The position numbers and the translations under genes were made by a program. From the NCBI GenBank assembly GCA_016946835.1, contig JACVTC010000027.1, forward strand, positions 1-64,000: a DNA stretch of 64,000 nucleotides, written 5' to 3'. The notes beneath the pieces are model-generated. The model ran no database searches. It worked only from the letters and a program-made list of their open reading frames with translations, and had not been told where the DNA came from. The stretch is from Neocallimastix lanati (nom. inval.). Lineage: Eukaryota; Neocallimastigomycota; Neocallimastigomycetes; Neocallimastigales; Neocallimastigaceae. Numbering within the stretch: the stretch's first letter is position 1; every line of letters begins with the position of its first letter. Shown here one piece after another: positions 1 through 12,695 of the stretch.

Positions 1-470
1 TATATATACACAAGATCCTTTCCAAAGTGTTTTTTCAATAAATGGATTAATGAGATCATAATTAGCCTCAGTATCAATGAATTCTAAATAAGTAAGATCA
101 CTATTTGGTTCACCAACAGAAACATATTCGTTTGGGGCATTACACTGCCAAGAAAACATATTCATTTTTTTCACAACAGCAATAGGAGTTCTATCACCGT
201 GACGGATAACAATTTGTACAGATTGCAAAGTAAAACCTTCCTATATATATATTATGTTCATCATTTATAAATAATAAATAGTAATTAATATAAAATTCCA
301 TATTTATATAATATATTATATCTTATTTTATTTTATCTTTAAAAAATTTATTGAATTTGAATTTTATTTTATTATAATATTTTTATTGAATTTCTCTTTT
401 TTAACATTTTATTGTTTTAATTGTTTTTATTATAGTTATTATTTTATTTCTCTTCAATTTCCCTCTCTCT

Positions 471-512
<42 letters not shown>

Positions 513-736
513 TATAATATTAATAAAGTTGCAAAGTTGCAGGTGTAGTTATTTTATATATATTTACTAACAATTGGTTTATAATTCTTTAAAGATGGTT
601 TTCCTGCTTGACAATACTTAGGTTTTGAATTGTCATTGATAGGGGATTTATTTTCATTTGTAGATGAAACAAAATTTGGAAATGTTTTTCCATAGGCAAT
701 AAATCCCAAAATTTCAATTAAATATAAAATTTTCAT
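1..736 (-). CDS. Histidine acid phosphatase, 5' part (two exons, runs off window)
   Basis: Exon 1 is 736-572 and exon 2 is 240-1, continuing beyond the window edge. Exon 1 encodes a hydrophobic signal-like start (MKILYLIEILGFIAYG) and a Ser/Asn-rich stretch ending YKPI. Exon 2 resumes in phase 0 with EGFTLQSVQIVIRHGDRTPI. RHGDRTP is the catalytic RHGxRxP motif of the histidine phosphatase superfamily, where the histidine is phosphorylated during phosphomonoester hydrolysis. The spacing after the signal peptide resembles acid phosphatase / 2-phosphoxylose phosphatase-like proteins. The intron (571-241, 331 bp) begins GTTAGT and ends TATATAG, and it contains a long A/T homopolymer. The start is the ATG at 736, the only one giving a secretion signal. 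The distal catalytic HD motif would lie outside the window, so the substrate cannot be judged. The splice sites are inferred by eye. Confidence 0.82.
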
Positions 737-2130
737 TCTTTTTTTTTTTTTTTATATATATTTATTTTATCATTAATAAAATATATATATATTTCGATTT
801 TAATTAGTAATTAAGAAGTTCACATATATATATTTTAAAGCATAAATTTAAAGAAAAAAAAAAAGATTTTTTCCTCCTTTATAAACTCTATATACATTAT
901 TATTATTTTTTAATATTAATATTTTTTTTTTTAAATATATAATATTTAATTAGGAATTTAATTAGGAATTTAATTAGATTTTTTTAATACAAATAATTAA
1001 AAAAAAAAAAATTTTAATTAATAGAAAAATAAAAAATATATATATATATAATTAAAGTTTTATTATGGAATAGTATATAAAATTTTGTTACTTATACTTT
1101 TTTATTAAGGACTTAAATATAAAGTAAAAAAAAATTTCATATATTTCTTATTAATATTAATTATTATTAGCAATTATAAAAGTTTAAAATAATATTTATT
1201 TTCCTATATATTCCTATATTGAAAACTTTTTTTTTCTTCTTTTTATTTTTTTACATTTGTTCGTTATCTATATAACCAAATATCAAATTAATAAATTAAA
1301 AAAAATTTTTTTTTATACATATAAAGATATAAAGGTTTAATTATTTTATATAATATATACCTAGAAATAGTAAATATACATGGTTTTATTTTCATATAAT
1401 AGAATTTAAATTTTATATTTTTATATAATTAAAACATAAAATAAGTAATGTATGTATGTATGTTATATTTTTATCAAATAAAAACAAATGTAAATTATTT
1501 CTATTCATACTTATATGATACATTTAATAGTAAATCACATGTATCCACATGTTCAATAATGATTAAAAAAATTTAAAAACTGTTTAATTTAAATAAATAA
1601 TTAAAAATATATAAAAAAAAAAAAGCATTATTAATTTCTTTTTGACAGTTAAGCCAAGTACTTTTTTAATATTAATATAAAAAATTTCATGAATATATTA
1701 TATTATTTTATTTTATTAACATATACTATATTATAAGCTTTAACCTTTTTTATTTTTTTGTTGGTATTTTAAACAGTAAAACCAATTAAAAATCCTATGA
1801 ATAAATTAATAGAAAAAAAAAAAAAAAAAAAAAAAAAAACACTTCTTTTATATAATAAAGTTTTTTTTTTTTTTGTAATAATAATCCATAAAATAATGTT
1901 AATCTCCACTTCTTAATTCGTTTCTCTAAAAAAAATGATAATAATATTAGTAATAATAATAATAGCCCAAAAACCTCATGTTCTTAATTTATTTAATTTT
2001 TATATTTTTATTTTAAATCAAATACTCGAATGATTGAAGCCTTGATTCCTCTCAAGGATTCTATTCTATCCTCCATCTTCATATTAGTATTTGTATATTT
2101 AAAAGAATTTTCAAATTGTTTGTTATGAAT

Positions 2131-2182
<52 letters not shown>

Positions 2183-2559
2183 GAACTCTTGTTCACGTTA
2201 TTTTATAAAAAGGTAGGATATATATTTTTGATTTTTAATTTTCAAAAATAAAAATAAAATAAACAAAAAAAAATTTATTATAATTAAAACATAAACTATT
2301 AGATAAAATTTTTTAAATAACTAGAAAAAAAAAAAAAAAAAACGTTAATAATATATATAATTTATTATATATAGTAAATTAATAATATTTTTATTATTAT
2401 ATATTAATTAACTATCCATTTTTAATTATTTATTTTTTATGGACATAATTCCATCATAGATAGATAGAAAGTTTAACCATAAATATGCTTTGATTATACA
2501 TATATGATATATTAAATATTTTATAATGATTTAAATTACAAAGAAAAAAGAAATTAATA

Positions 2560-2575
2560 AAATTTATTATTATTA

Positions 2576-2614
<39 letters not shown>

Positions 2615-2639
2615 TTTAAATTAAATTTATATTCAATTA

Positions 2640-2684
<45 letters not shown>

Positions 2685-2701
2685 TATTATTATTATTATT
2701 A

Positions 2702-2737
<36 letters not shown>

Positions 2738-2762
2738 TTTAAATTAAATTTATATTCAATTA

Positions 2763-2802
<40 letters not shown>
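2560..2802. repeat. (TTA)n microsatellite with duplicated spacer
   Basis: Three blocks of TTA/ATT trinucleotides are separated by a repeated spacer (ttttaaattaaatttatat followed by tcaattata), seen at about 2613-2643 and again at about 2738-2768. The arrangement suggests that a segment consisting of trinucleotide run plus spacer was duplicated locally. Confidence 0.85.
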
Positions 2803-2803
<1 letters not shown>

Positions 2804-3574
2804 TTTTTATCAATTACTATAAAATTTTTTCTTAAGAAAAAAATTAAAAAAAAAAATTAAAAATTTTTTTCTTTCAAATAGAATAGTTTATATTTTATAT
2901 TTCGTAATAATATACCATTTATTTCAAATTAAATGAAGTAAAAATTTTAAATATTCTCTTTTTTAGTACATGCTCTATATATAATTAATAGAAATTAAAT
3001 AAGAATGTTTTATTATATATATTAAGTATAATATATAATTTAAATACAAAATAATGCTAAATTACTTTCTTATTCTAAATAATAAATTCTAAATTTCAAA
3101 GTTAATTTTACTATTTAGAAGTGATAATAATAGCAATAATTATAATATTATTATTAATTTTTTTGACATATCATTAACTTCACAGATAATTAAAAAATTT
3201 TCAGATATTATTAAAATAAAATAGAGTTTTAATATAATAGAGTTTTGCTAAAGAGAAATATATTAAAATTAAATATTCATATATATTAATATAAATAGTC
3301 TCTATGTTAAAATAGCTATATATAAATATTAATTAACACTATTTATACTATTTTTTTGATAATATTAGTATAAAACCTCTTAGATATACTATAAAATCAA
3401 TATTATCAAATGCTTTCTTCTCATTCGGTAATACACTTCGTATATGTACTTTATTTTATGTTCCTACATTGATAATGATAATAATAAATGTATAACTATT
3501 CTAGCTATTATGTGATAATCATGGGCTCACGTCAACTACGTACCTCAGCTTTAGACACATTTTGCTATAGGTTT

Positions 3575-3647
3575 ACTGTAGATTAATAGGTATAGAAAAA
3601 TTTATACTTATTAAGTATAAATTTTTCTATGTCTATTAATCTACAGT
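3575..3647. repeat. Near-perfect palindrome, 36-bp arms
   Basis: The left arm 3575-3610 and right arm 3612-3647 are reverse complements with two mismatches and a 1-base centre. The outer ends read actgtagattaatag and ctattaatctacagt. It stands out from the AT background because it contains ordered G/C positions. It could be a remnant foldback element. It is too long to be chance in this composition, but no target duplication was found. Confidence 0.8.
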
Positions 3648-4595
3648 TACAAAAACAGTATAAATAGTATAAAATAGTTCATGTATATATATATATATAT
3701 TGATATAAATAGCTATATATATTAAAATAACATTAATTTATATATTATTATATGTATATTCGTTAAATATCTTACAATTTTATATTTTATTATTATAAAT
3801 ATAACAATAAATTGAAAGTTTAATTATATTTTATTTATTATTTTGTTTAAAAAAAATATAAAAAAGAAAAACAAATAATTAATAAGGTATATATTATATG
3901 CATTTTATTCAACATTAATGACAATATTGCCATATATTTAATATTAAATATTATATTTCATACTTATACTTGTATGTTTGTTTTAATATATTATTATTCA
4001 TTGATGTAACAATTATTTTTCATTAGTAGATAACAATATATTTCAAATAAAACTTTGTAATATTTTAATATAAATTATATTATATATTATATTATATGTA
4101 TTAAAAAAAATAAATTATATTATATATTATATTATATGTATTAAAAAAAATAAATTATATTATATATTATATGTATTTTAAAAAAAAAATATATTATATT
4201 ATATATTATATTATATATTATATTGTATGTATATATTGTATGCAGTTTTTATTTTCAAGTAATCTATTTCAAAAAACAAATTATATTACTATATTCAGGC
4301 TAACAGACTTAAAAATTATAAAAGTGTTTTTTTTTTTTTTTTTTTTTTTTTACTGAAAGGTAACCCAATTCTTATAATAATTATTTCATAATAACTAAAT
4401 TCTTTATTGCTATAAAATATTTATATTATAACTAGTCATTTAGTAGCTTTCTTAAGTTGCTTTCTTGAATGGTATGATTAGAAAAAGAACTTCAAACCAA
4501 GAAAGTTAATATTGAGTTAATATGACAATTGAACTTCTATTATAACATATGAAAATCGAAATCACCTATAAAAATTATTTTGATTAAGGAGAGAA

Positions 4596-4613
4596 AGTTT
4601 AGTGGACACCACA
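4596..4613 (+). mobile_element. Possible LINE scrap (18-bp match)
   Basis: The 18 bases agtttagtggacaccaca match exactly the 3' coding part of the family-1 LINEs (for example within 12388-12405). The flanks (gagaga before, aaaattaac after) diverge quickly. It may be an eroded LINE fragment or a short filler insertion. The match is short, but it is G/C-containing and so not explained by AT composition. Confidence 0.35.
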
Positions 4614-5100
4614 AAATTAACATTTACGTCTGTAACCTCTTTGTTTTTTTTACTTTAATTAAATATTTTTATCAATAAAAATAGTTTCAATACACTTCAT
4701 TATACTATAATGACTTTAAAAAAATTTTTATTATCTTAATTTTTTAATAATAACATTTTATTAATTTATTTTTATATATTTGATATATTTCTATTTCATT
4801 TATATATATTATCAATATAATTTAATTTTAAAATGAAAATAAAAATAAAAATTTATAATATTAAAAATTATTTAATCCGTAATCAATTCTATATTTAATA
4901 ACTACTATAAAAATAAATAAAATGAATCATCTTTTTATATACATAATATACATAATATTAAAAAAATCGAGTTTAATTAAAAATTTTACTTATATTAAAA
5001 ATAATAAAGAATTAAAGGCGTTTCACTTTCAATATATATTTTAATGAATTTAAGTTTGAATTTCGATTTTTTTTTTTTGCCCTTTTCTTTTTTTCTTTCT

Positions 5101-5135
<35 letters not shown>

Positions 5136-8100
5136 TCATCTTTTATAACTGGCATACTTCTATTGAATGATTAAATATATAAATTTTTTATTATAGTATC
5201 ATATATTAATTATATCAATTTTTTTTCTATTTTTTTCTATTTTTGATTTCATTTTTAATTCAATATTTACACTTTTGAAACATAATAATTAACATGTAAA
5301 TTATATAGATATAAATAAATAATATCTTAATAATATTATTGATAAAATTGTTTAATATACATGTTTTTGTTTTACTTTTATTATTTATTAATCTAAATTT
5401 TAAATAATAACAAATAACATTAACTTATAAAAAAAAATTTATACGGTAAAAATATGTAAAATAGAATAGTTAAACCATTTTAATATTCCATAAAAATTGA
5501 AATAATTTAAGCCAAATCAGGAATATAAAAATAATATAATAAAAAATAAAGAAATAAAAATAAAAATAAAAAATTGATAAAGATACATTTTAAAAAAAAA
5601 AAAAATCAATAAAGCATAAAATTAAATAACTTAATATTAAAAAAATGCAATAATTAAAAGTGAATATCATGATAAAAAGAAAAAATAATATTTATGATAT
5701 TCTTTTACATATATATATATATATATAATTCATATTTATATAAATTTATCCCCAAATGTTTCATCAAAACTATGGATGAATTAAAACAGGTAATGTAACC
5801 AACTGTAAATAATACAATATATACATATATGTAATATATTAAGGAATATATATATACATATTTCTATATATATATAATTTAATTTATTCCTAAAATAATA
5901 CAATTCTTTAAGTTTATAATTAAAAATTAAATATACATAATATATACATATATCAATAACTCTAGTATAAATTAGTATAAATATATATATTTATAAAGAT
6001 AAAGTTCATAATGATTTTAATAAATTTTTAAGCATGATTTTTTGTATAATAGTATTATATTATTTTCATAATTGTTAATATTAAAAGCTATCATTTTTTA
6101 TATTAGTAATATTATATAATGATATAATGGTTTATTATAAATAAAGTTTAAATAAATAATATTAAAAATTTTATAAAATATTCTTATAGGCTATTGAATA
6201 TATAGTTTAAGAGCTTTAATACTTTTAAATAATTTATTTAATTATGTCTTTTAATTCATTGTAAATAAAATATTTTATGCCGTATTATGTTTTATTTTTG
6301 TATCAAAAAAAAAAAAAAAAAGAGTAATACTCTGATGATGATACTTTTAATTATTTAAACAATTTAACATAAAAAAACAATAAAAATTAATATAAAAAAG
6401 TTATATAAATATAGTTCTGTTTCAATATTAGTTATTCTATATAATTTATATAAAAGGTTTTTGTGTATTTTTGTGTAACTCTATAATATTTTATCATAAA
6501 ATTATTAATTTTTTTTTGTATCACATAAAATTAAAATAAAAAAAAAAGTATGGTTTAATATAAAAAAAATAAAAGATGATGATATTTATGTTTCCCATCT
6601 TTATCTAATATACTAAATAAAATTATTTAAAAGAAAATAAATTCATTATATAAAAACAAATTTATTTTATAACCTTTTACGTTATTAATTCTTTATTATA
6701 AAAAGTTTAAAAAACTAATTCTTATAGGTAATTAATAAACAGTTATTTTACCAAATAATTTTGTTAAAAAATTATTTTTTTTCTTTAATAAATATAAAAT
6801 AAACATTTAAGCATATTATTTCTATTAATAATATTCAATGAGTTCATTATCATTTTTTAATATGTGTTAATATATAATTATTAAAATAAAAGTTTTTTAT
6901 ATTGTAATACTATACAAATAAGGAATTAATCTTATATCATTATTACATAATATATTACATATTTATTAGTAATTAATACAATAATACAATTTATTGTTTA
7001 TTATCGTTTAATATAAAAAAAATAAACTAAAATAAAATAAAGTAATATATCCTTAATTAATAAATATATAAAAAAGGAAATTAAAATTAACTAATTTGTA
7101 TCATTCTGCTTAAATCATTATTAGAAATATTATTTCTATATGACATTCATAAATAGTCATTTTTTATTTCTTATTTTTAAATTAGTACAATACACTTTTT
7201 AATTAAAATTAATTTATATAAAAAATTATTCATATTTATCATTACTATTTTTGAATATTTTATTAAATAATAAAGTTTTTAAATTTTAAGATTAATATTC
7301 TAAAAAAGATTTTTTTTTTTATTAATTTACTTTTAATAAAAGTATAAAAAATAAAATTCCAAATTGATACAAAATCTTTTTATTTAAAAAGATTATTTAT
7401 ATTAATATAATGAAATTAAAAAAGAAAAATAAATTTTTTTTTTTTAGTTCAGTCATAGCTATCATGGAATAAATTTTTTAAATTATAAATTATTTTTCTA
7501 AAGCAAAAAAGCAATATTGAATAATTATAAATAATTATTTAGCTTATATAAGATAAAATTTATTAATATTTATATATATATTTTTTTATATAATATTATT
7601 CAACTGCATAACATTGTTTATAATTTTTTTTTATTTTTTATTATTTATTTATAAATACTCTGATTAAATATGAATAAAAGAAATGATTTTTGTCTTTTTG
7701 ATATATATATTTTTTTTTAAAAGATAAAAGAAATTATTTATTATTTAAAGTTAGTATTTATTAAATATTTATTAAGTATTAATTACTAATTTTTATGATG
7801 TATTGTTCATAATATTAAAATATATTTGGAACAATTAAATTTAAAAAAAATAAAAAATTAAATTATTTACTATATAAATTAAACTTATATTAATTTTTAT
7901 ATTAAAAAAAAGTTTAATTCTATTTATTTAAATAATAAAAAAATTAATATAATTTTTAAAGTTCTTTTTATTTTTCCTATTTCAATGCATTAAAATAATT
8001 TAATATTCATATATTTTTTCGTTTTTTTTTTTAATATAAATATGAAATGTTTCCTTCATTACATTTTAAATAACAAATTTTTTTTTTATTTTATTTTTTT

Positions 8101-8858
8101 ATTATAGAACTTTAATAAAAAAAAAAAAAATTAAATAAAAAAAGAAGACAAATAATAAAGTTTTTATTATTGTATAAATAAAAATAATAAAATTTATATA
8201 TATATAAAAAAGCAAAGTCTTTTTTTGAATATATATATTTATAGGAATAAAAAAACAAATTTATGATAAATTCGCTTTATTAAAAAAGTTTGTATTAATA
8301 AACTTTTATTATTTAAAATAAATATTATATATATATAATATATTAAATATATAAATAAAATAGTCCTTTATCAAAAAACAATATTTCTAACTGATAATAG
8401 TAAAAAGTTTACTAAAAATAATAAAAAAGGAAGCAAATATTTATTATTACTTTTTTTTATTACGAAATTAAAAATTATAAAATTCAATTAATATTTATTA
8501 TTTCAAATTTTAAAATTATAAAAATATTTATGAGTATATTAAAAAAAATATTATAAATTATAATAGAATTTAAACCAAGAATTATTTTAAAACAAAAACA
8601 AAAAAAAGAAAAGAAAAGAAAAGAAATATTTATTAATATGAATATTAAATAATTGAATTTGTACTGTACAAAAACTAATTATATTTATTATTGTGAATTT
8701 TTGAAATATTAAATAGAATTAGCGTCTGGTTACGTCAAATCAATATTATATTAATTTAAAAGTAAGTCAAATAAAATATAATAAATTGTTTATATTATTA
8801 AAATATTATATTAATAGAATTTAATATAAATAATATAAATAATAGATAATAAATAACA

Positions 8859-10735
8859 ATGAAATCTATTCAGGCCTTAGGTCTCTCATTATTAATTGCT
8901 GGTACTTTCGCTAAGTGCCAAGACGGTTATGAATGTTGTAAATCTTGTGATGTTGAATTAACTGACGATGATGGTGAATGGGGTATTGAAAATAATCAAT
9001 GGTATTTATTAAATAAATACAAATTTTTTTCATGAATAATAAATACTATTACATTTAAATGTTGAAATAAAAAATAAAAATATAAAATTATGAAATATTA
9101 CTATATTAATTAATATTATGTTTAAATATTAAATTAATTATTAATAAATAAAGGTGTGGTATTGATGTCGAAAAGTGTCACGGTTCTTCTGCTGCTGAAG
9201 AATGTTGGAGTAAAGCTTTAGGTTATGACTGTTGTAAGGAAGGTACCGAAGTTGTTTATACTGATGAAAGTGGTAAATGGGGTGTTACTGGTGACAACTG
9301 GTGTGGTATAATCGATACTATTGATAATGATGATGATTGTGGACTTTACCCATGTTGTACTTCTTGTAATAGCGTTTACGAAGATGATGATGGTAAATGG
9401 GGTGTTGAAAATGATGACTGGTGTTTAATTAAGAAGTCTTGTGGAAAGGAAGAACCAGCTACTACCACTAAGGCTACTAAACAATCTCCAAAGCCAACTT
9501 CTGCTGCTGTCACTAGAACTACTCTTGCTAATGGTGCTATCTTCGAATCTGGTGTATTCAGTACTTTACCACCAAGTCACACTCAACCACCATATCCACA
9601 TGCTGAAAACACCGGTCTTGCTTCCTGTGGTGCTAAATGGACTATGGTGGATAACGTTTGTGTTGCCATGTACTGTGAAGACGATTTATCTTCTGAAAAC
9701 TGTGATGCTTGTGGTGGTAAGGCAGGTTCCGGAAAGTGTGTCTCTGTTGATCCAGCTTTATGTAAGTCTGGTATTTGGCCAGAAGTTCACAGTTCCACAG
9801 ACCAACCATGGAAATACTCCAGATCTACTCACTTCGGTTTAACCTATGGTGGTGCTTGTGGTTTCGGTTTATACGGTTTATGTACTACTAAATTCAACGA
9901 AACTGGTGAACTTTGTGTTAGATTCTGTGAACATTACCCAGATCTTTGTAAGGATCCAGATGATATCACTTTAAGAGGTAATTTCTGTGCTCCAAATGGT
10001 AATTACTACACTCAATTCTGGTCTTCTCTTCCAGGTGATTATGATAACTATCTTTCTTGTGGTGAATGTTATGAAGTTGAAAGAACTTTACCAGATGGTT
10101 CATCTTACCCAGCTGGAGAAGGTACTGATCATATTCTTTTACAAGTTGTTGATTCCTGTCCATGTACCGCTAATGCTAAGTGGTGTTGTGGTTCCGGAGT
10201 TGATCACTGTAATGAAATTGATTTCAAGTATGGTTGTCCAATTCCAGAAGGTAGCTGGCACGTTGATTTATCCGATATTGCTATGTCTCGTTTACAAACC
10301 AATGATCCATATGGTGTTATGGTTGATGGTGTTATTCCTATTAAGTATAGACGTGTTCCATGTCCAGTTAAGGGTAACATTCATGTCTGGTTACGTCCAG
10401 GTGCTGGTCCATGGTACTTTGCTCTTACCGTTGTCAATGTAGCTAATATGGGTTCTCTTGTCGCTGTTGAAGTCCAACAAGCTGATGGTATCTGGGTACC
10501 ATTAGTTCGTGATCCAAACTATTCATCTACTAGACCACAAGAACGTTATGGTTCCTGGACTGTCAAACAAGGTACTGGTCCATTCTCTGTTCCAATGAAT
10601 ATGCGTTTCACAGATAGTGCCTTCAACACTCTTACTGCTGAAGGTGCTATTAAGGATTGGGGAGATCCAAGTTACGATATGTTTGATTTCCTTTACATTG
10701 ATACCGGTGTTCAATTCCCAATGCCATCTGATTAA
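8859..10735 (+). CDS. Cellulosomal expansin/swollenin-like protein with three dockerins (copy 1)
   Basis: Exons 8859-9001 and 9154-10735 encode 574 aa. The 152-bp intron splits a Trp codon in the first dockerin. Residues 1-18 are a signal peptide. Three fungal dockerins lie at about 23-56, 71-102 and 112-144, each with paired Cys, D..GKWG and WC. A Thr/Pro linker (about 146-171) and a Cys-rich module (about 205-265) follow. Residues about 274-455 resemble the expansin double-psi beta-barrel: [26 protein letters not shown] with the conserved Asp near 419, and YRRVPC. Residues about 467-566 resemble the expansin C-terminal beta-sandwich (CBM63-like), YFALTVVNV...VAVEVQQ. Expansins loosen cellulose-hemicellulose contacts without hydrolysis; the dockerins would attach the protein to the extracellular cellulosome. 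A GH45 endoglucanase, which shares the barrel fold, is the main alternative, but HVDLS plus the second domain favours expansin. Confidence 0.9.
9002..9153 (+). other. Spliceosomal intron of expansin copy 1
   Basis: GT at 9002 and AG at 9153 remove 152 AT-rich bases and restore Q-W-C-G-I-D through the first dockerin. It interrupts the W codon in phase 2, exactly as in copy 2 (22540-22663), although the intron sequences themselves do not align. Confidence 0.88.
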
Positions 10736-11351
10736 TTTTTTTAATTTTTAAAAGAATAGATTACATTTTTAATTTATATAAATGATATAATATAAATAAA
10801 ATATTTCATATTCTTATTTAAATAAATTAAAAAAAAAATAGTTGAAATAACAAAAAATAATAAAAGATAAAAGATAAAATATATAAAAAGAAATAAATAA
10901 AAAAATGTACAAATAAATAAAAATAAATGGATAAATAAAATAAAAAATAGCAAATGAATAAATAATAAATAAATAAAAATAAAATAAAATAAAATATAAA
11001 AAAAGCAGCAGTAAAGTTAAAATAAAAATATCATATTAAGTAAAAAATATATATGTAATTTTTAAAAATATTATCAAATATTGGATTGGGACGGTTTATT
11101 ATTACTATTTTTAATAAAGTTTTTTTTTTTTTTTTTTTTTTTTATGATTTTATTTATTTTATAATTTAATTATTATATAATTTTATTATTTTATGATTTT
11201 ATTATTTTATTATTTTATTATTTTATTATTTTATTATTTTATTATTTTATTATTTTATGATTTTATTATTTTATTATTTTATTATTTATTTTATTATTTA
11301 TTAAGTAATTAGCATTGAGTATTAATTTAAATATATTTAAATATATTTCTT
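10736..11351. other. AT-rich spacer with (TTATTTTAT)-like repeat
   Basis: This is the 3' flank of the first expansin gene. It holds A-rich sequence with many aaataaa elements, a T-tract at about 11119-11142, and a simple array of ttatttta-type units at about 11150-11300. No coding frame was seen. Confidence 0.7.
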
Positions 11352-12625
11352 AAATTTAAATATAATAATGGTAAAACAAGTTCAGAAGACAATGACTATA
11401 TTAGACATAATTCTACTATGAGTACTTATGCTTTATCTCGAGATCTAAGCATTCCTCCTATTGCTGGTGTCTGCGCAGCCTTACAGATTAAATCATTTGC
11501 AAAATGGAGTAAATCAAACTGTATTATAAAGGATCTTATTAAATCTATTCCCAAAATGCATCATTATTCCTGGACTAAAGAATCTAGAACACTGTATAAA
11601 AAAATCAAAAAATATAAATGTGAAAAATATGACGATATTTTAGAACGTTACTGGAAATCAGTTGCCAAATTTCAAGGTATTAAAGGTCAAAATTACGATC
11701 GTAATAAGTTCTCAAACAATAAAGCTATAATTATGCTTAGTTTAAAATATCCCCAATTCAACTTAGGGTTTTCGTGGATTATACGTTTACGCTGTGGTTA
11801 TAAATACAATACTACTATTGCTATTAGAATGGGTAGAGTTTCAGAAGATTGTCCCAAGTATTGCCCCTGTTGTGGCGAAGATAAACAATCTTTTGAACAT
11901 TGGATTTTTAAATGCGATGCTCTTGCATCTTTTAGATGGAATTCTTTAAATTTCATCGATGATCTCTATGTTTTATTCCTTAGGAAGATTAGAGCGTTTA
12001 ATCCTCTTTCTTCCTATGACTCTATTTCTAATTTTGAAGATTATATCAATCATTATATATACTTGTTCCTTCTTGGTGGGACTTTAGTTTTAAATGAACT
12101 ACATTTCGATAGTGGGGAACAGAGACAATTAAATGAACTACTTTTCAAAGGTTCATCTGAGTCACCTGTTCCAAAAATTGTGGGCTTGGCGGAATTCTTA
12201 ACAAGTGCAATACCTATCATTAGTAGTTCGTTTGAGCTATTATTTGATAGGTATTGCAAAATACCAAACTTATCCAAGAGCGTCGACGTCGTACTGATAA
12301 GGCATAATGATAATACAGGATCGTCATCTATTGCTACGAAGGATGAATCTCTCCCTAGTAGTTCAATAAATGATGAGTCCGGGGAGAGTTTAGTGGACAC
12401 CACACTATCTATTTTAAAGATGTTACTTCTAGGTTTTATTTCTTTTTTATTTGATAGGAAGGGAAAAATTCCCGCATAGTACAACTTGCCGAAATACATA
12501 GTAATTTCGAGCTTTTTATTTTTTTATTTTTTAATTTTTTATTTTTAATTTCAAATGTACTTTTCACCTACATGTATTTTTTATAATAAAATTAATAAAG
12601 TTTTGGAAGTGTATTCTCTTCCCTG

Positions 12626-12671
<46 letters not shown>

Positions 12672-12682
12672 AAATATAATAA
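11352..12682 (+). mobile_element. LINE family 1, 5'-truncated copy A with 17-bp target duplication
   Basis: The element spans 11369-12665, flanked by aaatttaaatataataa at 11352-11368 and 12666-12682. It holds the 3' quarter of the family-1 LINE. The open frame 11418-12479 encodes 353 aa of the protein C terminus: a thumb/connection-like part, a CPCC...H....C zinc finger, the LLGG...VGLAEFL domain, and a hydrophobic tail ending KGKIPA. A 3' UTR (12480-12628) follows, ending ttggaagtgtattctcttcc then ctgtcta and a poly(A) of about 37. It closely matches the long copy at 28396-33924. The truncation, tail and duplication are the normal outcome of target-primed reverse transcription. The open frame suggests a recent insertion, but the copy lacks endonuclease and polymerase. 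Confidence 0.93.
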
Positions 12683-12695
12683 ATATATATATTTT

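Larger units (their letters stand above)
737..8858. other. Long AT-rich intergenic region, no gene seen
   Basis: About 8 kb of A+T-rich DNA with many poly-A/poly-T tracts (for example 1815-1838, 2139-2174, 4329-4350, 5107-5130). The short open frames here, such as those over 2008-2196 and 4171-4356, are translations of homopolymers and TA repeats and have no protein character. Named repeats inside it are listed separately. The last 100 bases precede the first expansin gene and must hold its promoter, but no discrete element can be picked out from the AT background. Confidence 0.7.

Noticed and set aside
2008-2196. 62-codon frame on the minus strand
   Set aside because: It consists mainly of poly-Phe from a poly-A tract; no protein character.
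4171-4356. 61-codon frame on the plus strand
   Set aside because: Translation of TATAT repeats and a poly-T run.
9690-10700. GH45 endoglucanase as the identity of the dockerin proteins
   Set aside because: GH45 shares the barrel fold, but YGGACG, HVDLS, YRRVPC and the second beta-sandwich domain fit expansins better; kept as an alternative.
9644-10735. Expansin gene starting at the internal ATG 9644 without dockerins
   Set aside because: The frame is open upstream and, with one intron, continues to a signal peptide at 8859 through three dockerins, so 9644 is an internal Met.
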